From an uncultured Selenomonadales bacterium (lineage in GTDB: Bacteria; Bacillota; Negativicutes; Selenomonadales; Selenomonadaceae), in contig CALDHY010000105.1 in the NCBI GenBank assembly GCA_937901445.1, positions 1 to 64,000 on the forward strand: a stretch of 64,000 bases of DNA. Reading direction: 5' to 3'. This document shows positions 58,380 through 64,000 of this stretch, one piece after another (the stretch's first letter is position 1; every line of letters begins with the position of its first letter). The translations under genes were made by a program, and so were the position numbers. The notes under the pieces are model-generated. The model made no database searches, had not been told where the DNA came from, and worked only from the letters and a program-made list of their open reading frames with translations.

Positions 58380-59435
58380 TCAACGCACGGTTTTTAATAA
58401 ATCCGGTGTTAAATCTTTTGTATCGCTGCCCTCAAAAATCATTACGCCGGGCGATTTTTTGGCATTTAACTTGAAATTTATATCGGCGTTGCTTGAAAGT
58501 TTTTCTTCAAAGTAAGGCGTTTCGTGTTTGATTAAAACCATTTGCAATTTGTATAGCGCGCCGAGTCTGCCCGCCTCATTTACGATTGAATCAACGATAG
58601 AATCTTCAAGCTTGACGCGCTCTTTTGAAGTTTGTAAAAGTTCGTCCAAAAGTTCACGGCGGCGCGTTTGACGAAAAGCAATTTCCTGCATTGCCGCCTT
58701 CATTAACGCTTGGTTTCTTTCTTGCGTGTCGCGGATTTTTTGTAATGCTTCATCGCTGTATTTTTCGTTAAATTCGTCAGTTTCGCGCTTGATACGCGCC
58801 AAATCGTCTGCAACCTGCGAACGAGCGTAAGCCGCAATTTCAGCCGTCCTTTCGTCAAGCAGTTCCTTTTGTTTTGCGTTGCGTTCAACTGTTATTTCGT
58901 CAAGGCGTTTTGTAAGTTCTTGAATTTGTTCCGGCGTCAAGTGCAGAATTTTGGCGTTTTGAAGTTTCAAAGTTATGTTGAAAGCCTCGTTCATATAAAA
59001 ATCGCGAATTGTATTGCGCCGCTTGATATAATCTTCAGCGGTTTTTTCGGTGTATTCTTCGGCGATTCTTTTTTCACGTGCGCGGACTTCAGCAAGTTGA
59101 CTTATTAAATTTTGCATAATTCTTTTTCGCGCAGATTCTTCAAAAGGCGTTGTATCAATTTCCGGCAATTTTGGCGGCGAAACGGGGCGCATCATTTCAT
59201 TAAGTTCAAGTTTCAGGCGAATTTCTTTACCGAGTAACTCTTTCAGTCTTTCGCCGTCTGAATGTTTAAGCAGGACTTGTTCAAAGTCAATATAACCGAA
59301 GCCGTGAACAGGATTTTCTTGCACGGCGGGTTTTGGGCGTTCGACTTTTTCGGCTTTTGGCGGTGAATATAAAAACAGCCCGCCGCCAATTAAAACCGTC
59401 ATAATTGCCGCCGCCTTCAATCTGTAATTTGACAT
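58380..59435 (-). CDS. Membrane-anchored coiled-coil protein (OmpH-like)
   Basis: 351 aa with an N-terminal hydrophobic segment (AAAIMTVLIGGGLFLYSPPK) that could be an uncleaved signal. A short beta segment (HGFGYIDFEQVLLKHSDGERL) similar to the OmpH start is followed by a long coiled coil (about 70-300, Glu/Arg-rich with heptads) and a C-terminal KHETPYFEEKLSSNADINF. It probably spans the periplasm as an OmpH-type chaperone or tether. It is twice the usual OmpH length. Confidence 0.65.
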   Translation of the reverse strand: MSNYRLKAAAIMTVLIGGGLFLYSPPKAEKVERPKPAVQENPVHGFGYIDFEQVLLKHSDGERLKELLGKEIRLKLELNEMMRPVSPPKLPEIDTTPFEESARKRIMQNLISQLAEVRAREKRIAEEYTEKTAEDYIKRRNTIRDFYMNEAFNITLKLQNAKILHLTPEQIQELTKRLDEITVERNAKQKELLDERTAEIAAYARSQVADDLARIKRETDEFNEKYSDEALQKIRDTQERNQALMKAAMQEIAFRQTRRRELLDELLQTSKERVKLEDSIVDSIVNEAGRLGALYKLQMVLIKHETPYFEEKLSSNADINFKLNAKKSPGVMIFEGSDTKDLTPDLLKTVR

Positions 59436-59463
59436 TGCCGCCCTCCTTGCAGATATAAAAAAA

Positions 59464-59512
59464 TGACCAGTGATCCTTAAATTTTTTGACCACTGATCAC
59501 TGAAGGCTGACA
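59464..59512. repeat. Short heptamer repeat of a second type (GAYCACT)
   Basis: GACCACT, GATCACT and a diverged GAAGGCT lie in tandem at 59487-59507, with the inverted counterpart AGTGATC at 59470. CAGTGATC and GATCACTG can form an 8-bp stem. It fills the gap between two OmpH-like genes. Confidence 0.6.
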
Positions 59513-59516
59513 GATT

Positions 59517-59987
59517 TTATTTCTTTGTAAGTCTGGAAATAACGTCTTGCGTAATATCCGTTCCGCCATAGACAACAGCGGCTTTTTCAATTACTACGCT
59601 TAAGCCCTTTGAATCTGCAACTTTTTTTATGGCTTCGTCAATTGATTTTAAAATGGGATCCATAAGTTCATTTTGCTTTTGTGCGAGTCTTTGTTGACAT
59701 TGTCTGTAATAATCGGCTTTTTCTTGATCCGTCATACCTTGCGATTTTTCTTCAAAGTCTTTTTGAACTTCAGTAATTGCGGCGTTCATTTTAGTTTGAA
59801 AATCTGCAACGCTGGGATGTTGACTTAAAACTTGATCCCTGTCAACTACACCGACATTAACTGAACTTGCCGCCGACGCAATACCGCTGCCTGTTTGCGT
59901 CAACGCCAACGCTACAACGCTCCCCATAAAAACCAACGCAATTAAGACGCTGATAAATTTAACTTGCTTTTTTTCCAACTTTAGCAT
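59517..59987 (-). CDS. OmpH family outer-membrane protein chaperone
   Basis: ATG at 59987 with AAAGGAG 9 nt upstream; an opening to 60053 runs over the promoter and is rejected. 156 aa: signal peptide (FISVLIALVFMGSVVALALTQ), then NVGVVDRDQVLSQHPSVADFQTK style OmpH start, a charged helix and an AVVYGGTDITQDVISRL end as in OmpH/Skp. It is expected to be a periplasmic chaperone for outer-membrane proteins. First gene after a strong promoter. Confidence 0.85.
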   Translation of the reverse strand: MLKLEKKQVKFISVLIALVFMGSVVALALTQTGSGIASAASSVNVGVVDRDQVLSQHPSVADFQTKMNAAITEVQKDFEEKSQGMTDQEKADYYRQCQQRLAQKQNELMDPILKSIDEAIKKVADSKGLSVVIEKAAVVYGGTDITQDVISRLTKK

Positions 59988-60024
59988 TCGGCAAAATCTC
60001 CTTTTTTTATTCATAACAAGCCAC

Positions 60025-60053
60025 ATTATAACAAACTGAATTTTCCATTGCAA
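60025..60053 (-). promoter_or_regulatory. Predicted promoter of the OmpH-lpxD operon
   Basis: On the - strand TTGCAA (60053-60048) and TATAAT (60030-60025), 17 nt apart with extended TG, 37 nt before the ATG. Confidence 0.8.
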
Positions 60054-60081
60054 GCCGTTTTCAGAAATTAATCACTAAATT

Positions 60082-60333
60082 TTATAATCTCCACATTCCG
60101 CCAATAAGCATAAAATTGAGTACCAAAAAAACTATACAACTTATCAAAAGTAAAAGCCAATCCGGAAAAAATCTCCAAACTAAATCGCTGCTAAGTTTTT
60201 CAAGCGGCAAGCCGGACATTTTATTTGCTATCGGTAAAAAAATTAGTGCTCCCAAAATTAATCCAAAAACCCCAACAAAAAGCAGCCCCAAAATAACGTC
60301 GATTGGCACGGGCAGAAAATCCAAGTCTATCAT
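60082..60333 (-). CDS. Small two-helix membrane protein
   Basis: 83 aa with two hydrophobic segments (VILGLLFVGVFGLILGALIF and LLLLISCIVFLVLNFMLIGG) joined by a short polar loop. ATG with GGGAGG about 7 nt upstream. It directly follows nrdG, whose stop abuts its start, suggesting co-translation. Function unknown. Confidence 0.7.
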   Translation of the reverse strand: MIDLDFLPVPIDVILGLLFVGVFGLILGALIFLPIANKMSGLPLEKLSSDLVWRFFPDWLLLLISCIVFLVLNFMLIGGMWRL

Positions 60334-60786
60334 TCAATCACCTCCCAAATGAATAATTCGTTGATTCTTCGAGCCGCGAAACTCCAACTCCAAGTCGCGC
60401 AGTTCTTCTATATATTCGCCGTCAACAACTACATCGACGAATTTTAACAACTTTTGCGCCGCCGCCGGTATTTCTTCAAATTTGTAACCGGTATAAAGCC
60501 ATACGTCAAGATTTAAACTTTTTGCCGCCTTTGCAAGTTCCAGCGCGGGCTCAATCTGTAAAAGCGGTTCCCCGCCGCTCAAAGTTATTCCCGTAAGCAA
60601 AGGATTTTTTTTCATTTCAGTGATAATTTCGGCAGTGTCAAGAATTTTGCCGCCGTCAAGCGCGTGAGTTTCAGGATTGTGGCAGCCGGGACAATTCCTC
60701 AAGCAACCCTGCATAAAAACTGTAAATCTTATTCCTTCGCCGTCTACGTAAGACTCCGGCACAATTCCTGCAACACGAATCTTCAA
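60334..60786 (-). CDS. nrdG: Anaerobic ribonucleotide reductase activase-like radical SAM protein
   Basis: TTG at 60786 (MKIRVAGIVPE) is about 7 nt after GGCGGTGA; ATG or GTG just before it are too close. About 150 aa. Radical-SAM cluster motif CLRNCPGCHN at about 27-36, then LSGGEPLL and a short barrel. It reductively cleaves SAM to make the glycyl radical on NrdD. No nrdD lies in this window. A 16-nt spaced promoter (60835-60808) precedes it. Confidence 0.85.
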   Translation of the reverse strand: MKIRVAGIVPESYVDGEGIRFTVFMQGCLRNCPGCHNPETHALDGGKILDTAEIITEMKKNPLLTGITLSGGEPLLQIEPALELAKAAKSLNLDVWLYTGYKFEEIPAAAQKLLKFVDVVVDGEYIEELRDLELEFRGSKNQRIIHLGGD

Positions 60787-60807
60787 AACCATCACCGCCA
60801 CTTTTAA

Positions 60808-60835
60808 AGTATAATCGTACAAAAAATTTTTTCAA
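60808..60835 (-). promoter_or_regulatory. Predicted nrdG promoter
   Basis: On the - strand TTGAAA (60835-60830) and TATACT (60813-60808), 16 nt apart, 21 nt before the TTG start. Confidence 0.6.
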
Positions 60836-60851
60836 GCTTATTTTTAATTTT

Positions 60852-62558
60852 TTAAGTGTCAACGTACAAAGTTTTTTGATTAGTAAAAATGACAAAGCCG
60901 GGTTTTGCGCCGTTAAGTTTTTTGACAAGTTTGCAATGCGTGTAGTCAACAGGAACTTTTGAGGAGCCCGCTGCCTTTGAAAATTTCGCCGCCAATTTTG
61001 CCGCGTAAAGCAAAGTTTCAGCAGTTGGTTCAACGCCGCCGCAACGTATGATAACGTGAGAGCCGGTAATTTCTTTTGTATGTAACCAAATATCATCGGG
61101 CGCGGCAATTTTGAAAGTCAATCTGTCATTTTGCGCGTTGTTTTTGCCAATTAAAATTTCTGTACCGTCGGGCGCGTTAAATTTCAAAGGTTCCGGCTTT
61201 TTACTTGAGGCGGTCTTTTTTCTTTCAGCTTTAAGGTAGCCGCCGCTTGTCAATTCTGCGCGAATTTCGTCAATGTCAACAAGAGTGACGGCGGTATTCA
61301 GTGAATGTTCAACCGTTTCAAGGTAAATAATTTCTGCGCGACACTTTTCAATTTGTTCCAAAATATGAGCCGTCGAACGTTTCAGCTTGTCATATTTTTT
61401 ATAAAAACTTTGAACGTTACCGGCGATTGTCAATTTTTTGTCGAGTTGAATTTCAATTTCTGCGCCCGTTTCACTGTAAATATTTTGAACGGAAATAATT
61501 TCGTCGGCGTGGTCTTTGAAGTTGTAACGATAAGTTGAAAGGTTATCCGCTTTAATTCGCCAATCGTCAGCATTTTCTGCGGCGGCAAGTTCATTTTCAA
61601 GGACGGAAATTTTATTTGTGGCGCGCCTTAATTCGTTGTGTACCAACTTTGAAAATTTTTCCTTGTCGGGCGGCGTGTAACTTCCAATTAAATCATCTGC
61701 AACTTCAAGCATTTCAGAAATTGTTTCAAAAGTTTGTACCTGCGCTTGCGGAAAATAATTCAGTTTAACGGCGGAAATTGCCAAAACTTTGCCGTTATCT
61801 TCGACAATGCAGGGCGCGGGATTTTCGGCGGCAGTTTTAATTTCAGTCAAAGAATTTTCCAAGCTTGCAAAGTCCGCGCCGTCGAGTTCGGAAATTTTTA
61901 TATCAGTTGGAAGACCGGCGGCAAAAATTGTTTCCTTGACAGTTTGCGGACCGAATCCTTGACAAAAATTCATAACCGCTTTATCCAGTCGCGCAGATTT
62001 ATCAGATTTAATTTTTTCGACAATTTCGGCGGCAGTACAAGAAAAAATATCAAGTTTATTTTGCGGCGGCGGCATCTGATAAATTTGGTTAGGTAAAACC
62101 GTGCGGACGCGGCTGGAGTTCGTACCGATTTTTTTTAGCGCGTCAATAATTTTGCCGTCAGAAATTAAGATAATGTTGCTGTACTTGCCAATCAATTCAA
62201 CTGCAAGCGTCAACGTTTGAATTTTGCCGCCCGCGCCGATTGTGTCAACGTCGATAAAAATAATTCTGTCAAGTTCAAATTGGCGAATATCTGCAATTCT
62301 GCCGTTTTCAAGATTTTTTCTAAGTACCATGCAAAAAGTTGGCGGCTCCGGCAGATTTTCCGGCGATTTTTTGACAATGTGGATTGAGGGATTTTGCGGC
62401 GCAACAGAAATTCTAAGCAAATGAGTTTGTCCAAAATTTCTGATTGTGATTGTAAAATTTGCTTTATTTTGTTGAGTTATTTTGTCTACGCGCCCGCCGA
62501 TTAAAATTTTTGAGAGTTCGATAGTTAGGGGGCGCATTGAAAAGCCGTCTAGGTTCAA
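60852..62558 (-). CDS. rqcH: NFACT-family Rqc2 homologue RqcH
   Basis: TTG at 62558 is just after AAAGGCGGT; an opening upstream to 62609 has no such site. 568 aa. NFACT-N domain (PLTIELSKILIGGRVDKI, with the DR motif in FELDRIIFIDVD), a helical middle with coiled coil (about 290-420) and the NFACT-R domain (GTEILIGKNNAQNDRLTFKI, DIWLHTKEITGSHVII). RqcH adds alanine tails to nascent chains on stalled 50S subunits, marking them for degradation. Single-gene unit apart from its downstream neighbour nrdG. Confidence 0.93.
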   Translation of the reverse strand: MNLDGFSMRPLTIELSKILIGGRVDKITQQNKANFTITIRNFGQTHLLRISVAPQNPSIHIVKKSPENLPEPPTFCMVLRKNLENGRIADIRQFELDRIIFIDVDTIGAGGKIQTLTLAVELIGKYSNIILISDGKIIDALKKIGTNSSRVRTVLPNQIYQMPPPQNKLDIFSCTAAEIVEKIKSDKSARLDKAVMNFCQGFGPQTVKETIFAAGLPTDIKISELDGADFASLENSLTEIKTAAENPAPCIVEDNGKVLAISAVKLNYFPQAQVQTFETISEMLEVADDLIGSYTPPDKEKFSKLVHNELRRATNKISVLENELAAAENADDWRIKADNLSTYRYNFKDHADEIISVQNIYSETGAEIEIQLDKKLTIAGNVQSFYKKYDKLKRSTAHILEQIEKCRAEIIYLETVEHSLNTAVTLVDIDEIRAELTSGGYLKAERKKTASSKKPEPLKFNAPDGTEILIGKNNAQNDRLTFKIAAPDDIWLHTKEITGSHVIIRCGGVEPTAETLLYAAKLAAKFSKAAGSSKVPVDYTHCKLVKKLNGAKPGFVIFTNQKTLYVDT

Positions 62559-62627
62559 AAGTTTTACCGCCTTTCGATAAAATAAAAAAAGTCGGCGAAT
62601 TACCGCCAACTTAACGCCAATGATTTT

Positions 62628-63323
62628 TTAGCCTTTATTCCTTCGCATCATTTGTTGAACAAGGAGAATTGCGCCGCGTCCCAAGCCTGTTTCGCGTGCA
62701 ATTTCTTCGACTGTCATACCGGCAAGCAACATTTCACGAACATTCGCAGAATCGCCGTTGTTGTCAACTTCGCTTGAGTCAGAATCGTCAGCTTGTCTTA
62801 ATTGTTCCGAGCGTTTAGGCGCGGGTTTTTCTGTAAGTGAACTTTCTAAAACTTTTGCGAAATTTTCAGTTGGCGGCGGTGAAGGTTGCGGCGTCAACAG
62901 CATTTTTGGGGAAGGCATTGGACTTTTGGTAGTTACTCGCGCAGGATTTTTTGAAGTTGCCTGACGTTGCAGCGAATTAATTTCTTCAACTGTATCTTCA
63001 AGGCGCGTCAACAGTTCTTTGAGTTCGTTTGATTGATTTTCAGTTTTGCGGAGCAGTTTTTTTAATTCGGCAATACGCCCTTCAATTTGAGTCCGGCTAT
63101 GGTCTGAATCGTTCAAAAGTTTCTCAAGATGAGACGCTTGACTTTCCATACGCTCGATAATTTCATTGGCGGTTTTTTCTAAGTCTTGTTTAAATTTTTC
63201 GGTTGAGTCTTCAGCGTCCCTGCGTTCCTCGTCGTCGCGCTTGCGTCTGCGTGCACTTGTCCACGCCACGAAAATAATTACTGCACCGACAACGATTAAA
63301 ATTATCATAAGTTCAGTTATCAT
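62628..63323 (-). CDS. Membrane-anchored coiled-coil protein (DUF6115-like)
   Basis: 231 aa. One N-terminal membrane segment (MIILIVVGAVIIFVAWT), an Arg/Lys/Asp-rich stretch, a coiled coil (about 45-125), a Pro/Ser linker and a C-terminal helix-turn-helix-like motif (VREMLLAGMTVEEIARETGL). This plan fits the DUF6115 family of Firmicutes, often near flagellar or chemotaxis genes. The 5' end and leader are duplicated upstream at 63389-63536. Confidence 0.7.
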   Translation of the reverse strand: MITELMIILIVVGAVIIFVAWTSARRRKRDDEERRDAEDSTEKFKQDLEKTANEIIERMESQASHLEKLLNDSDHSRTQIEGRIAELKKLLRKTENQSNELKELLTRLEDTVEEINSLQRQATSKNPARVTTKSPMPSPKMLLTPQPSPPPTENFAKVLESSLTEKPAPKRSEQLRQADDSDSSEVDNNGDSANVREMLLAGMTVEEIARETGLGRGAILLVQQMMRRNKG

Positions 63324-63536
63324 TTAACTTGCAACTTTCTTAAAGTGAAATATCTAAAAGGAAAGCCTTTCTTGAATTGAAATTTCCGGCGTCCCTGCGT
63401 TCCTCGTCGTCGCGCTTGCGTCTGCGTGCGCTTGTCCACGCCACAAAAATTATTACCGCACCGACAGCGATTAAAATTATTATAAGTTTAGTTACCATTT
63501 AACTTACAACTTTCTTAAAGTGAAATATCTAAAAGG
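63214..63536. repeat. Tandem 148-nt duplication (63214-63361 and 63389-63536)
   Basis: The 5' end of the coiled-coil gene, the intergenic sequence and the last codons of the upstream gene are repeated at an offset of 175 nt, with roughly ten single-base differences. Confidence 0.9.
63340..63498 (-). pseudogene. Chimeric 52-codon remnant produced by the duplication
   Basis: ATG at 63498. It begins MVTKLIIILIAVGAVIIFV like the coiled-coil gene, continues WTSARRRKRDDEERRDA, then ends NSRKAFLLDISL, matching the last residues (RLLDISL) of the gene at 63515. It is a by-product of the tandem duplication: the head of one gene joined to the tail of the other. It would still encode a membrane segment plus a basic tail, so translation cannot be excluded. 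Confidence 0.7.
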
Positions 63537-63841
63537 CGACCCTTTCTGTAATCGACTGATAAATTATCTTCCGGCTCTTCATTATCCTGTTGTTGCCTTT
63601 TGGAGCTGCGATAGTAATAACCGCCGCCGCGACTTCTGCGGTCGGGGTCGTCTTTTATTGTACCGCCTTCGGCGTCATTTTTATTTTGAACTTGCGATTG
63701 TTTTAATTCGGATTCTTTTTCTTGACGTGAAGTCTCAAAGCCCTGTTGAAGTGCCGCTTCATGATTCAAATTGTGTTGGACGTTGCTGGCGTTTGCGGCG
63801 TTTGCATACGTCATTTGTACTCCTACCGGTGCAATATCCAT
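63515..63841 (-). CDS. Hypothetical hydrophilic protein
   Basis: ATG at 63841 with AAAGGAG 9 nt upstream; an earlier in-frame ATG overlaps that site. 108 aa, no signal peptide. Low-complexity regions rich in Gln, Asn, Glu and Gly/Arg (RRSRGGGYYYRSS). It often precedes DUF6115-like genes in related genomes, but I could not verify this. Family unknown. The last residues occur again in the duplicated remnant. Confidence 0.6.
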   Translation of the reverse strand: MDIAPVGVQMTYANAANASNVQHNLNHEAALQQGFETSRQEKESELKQSQVQNKNDAEGGTIKDDPDRRSRGGGYYYRSSKRQQQDNEEPEDNLSVDYRKGRLLDISL

Positions 63842-63925
63842 TTTAATTGCTCCTTTCTTTAAGATGTAGAAAAACAATTTATAACTTTTTGGTACTTTTT
63901 TATAAAAAATTTAACTAACTAATTA

Positions 63926-64000
63926 TCAGTATGCACCTAAAACAATTTGCCCATCTTCCAAAAGCATTGTGCAATGTTTATATTCTTCCTGAATACTTTT
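63926..64000 (-). CDS. 3' end of a gene cut by the right edge
   Basis: On the - strand the frame is open from 64000 to a stop at 63928-63926, giving the last 24 residues (KSIQEEYKHCTMLLEDGQIV, then LGAY). The codon use fits its neighbours. The product cannot be identified from the fragment. The 84 nt between it and the next gene hold no clear signal. Confidence 0.5.
   Translation of the reverse strand, partial: KSIQEEYKHCTMLLEDGQIVLGAY

Larger units (their letters stand above)
3069..62000. repeat. Dispersed over-represented motif TCGCGCAGATTT (9-nt core TCGCGCAGA)
   Basis: At least 22 exact core copies were read on both strands: + at 6444, 15999, 21071, 31403, 37202, 38419, 43162, 46809, 59127, 61989; - at 3072, 8141, 11681, 27506, 28732, 31547, 37548, 42699, 44264, 49530, 61255, 61333. 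Ten match the full 12-mer. They occur in several codon frames and between genes (46809, 28732). Confidence 0.8.

Overview
The window looks like a chromosomal segment of a diderm Firmicute, most likely a Negativicute (Selenomonadales-like). Firmicute markers (WhiA, RicT, EcfT, RqcH, a GerMN lipoprotein, many TTG starts, strong AGGAGG-type ribosome binding sites) sit beside outer-membrane genes (LpxD, three OmpH/Skp-like proteins, CsgG/FlgT/LPP20-like periplasmic proteins). The DNA is A+T-rich. I saw no rRNA, tRNA, CRISPR array or prophage.

Layout. 1-8 kb: a chimeric ORF at the left edge, a ComEC-like hydrolase with a DUF3006 partner, a cell-wall amidase, a GerMN lipoprotein, MreB and a two-domain U32 peptidase. 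8-12 kb: carbonic anhydrase, decayed Hsp70-like pieces, IlvA. 12-25 kb: a secreted transglutaminase-like protein, TypA, EcfT-TruA, a degenerate cytidine-deaminase fold, RicT, a tRNA methyltransferase, two tandem MNT/HEPN toxin-antitoxin pairs, RsmI, a ProC-like protein, MetG and a lone TrpB. 25-41 kb: a large RTX-repeat protein followed by 13 exported proteins, most of them CsgG/FlgT/LPP20-like (nine on +, four on -), with hisC between the two blocks and hisB after them. 41-49 kb: WhiA, a chromate-transporter-family protein, a ROK kinase, an HNH nuclease pair, an alanine symporter, RtcB and a CDF transporter. 49-53 kb: an MmeI-like restriction-modification enzyme with a candidate type I toxin-antitoxin locus on each side. 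53-64 kb: SucCD, outer-membrane biogenesis genes (OmpH-like proteins, LpxD), NrdG, RqcH and coiled-coil proteins.

Most notable. (1) Two short unlisted ORFs (25 and 27 codons) encode hydrophobic peptides. Each has a near-consensus promoter, a ribosome binding site buried in a hairpin, a terminator and an oppositely directed RNA. At the second locus the small RNA repeats 13 nt of the complement of the toxin start codon. Together they bracket the restriction-modification gene. (2) The motif TCGCGCAGATTT and its 9-nt core are very over-represented on both strands, in several reading frames and between genes, which suggests an uptake-like or other chromosomal signal. (3) Two exported proteins of the CsgG-like cluster have their signal peptides put out of frame by one extra base in a homopolymer, which suggests phase variation. 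(4) Degenerate heptanucleotide repeats lie between genes at seven places.

All assignments rest on reading motifs by eye. No database search, alignment or folding program was run.
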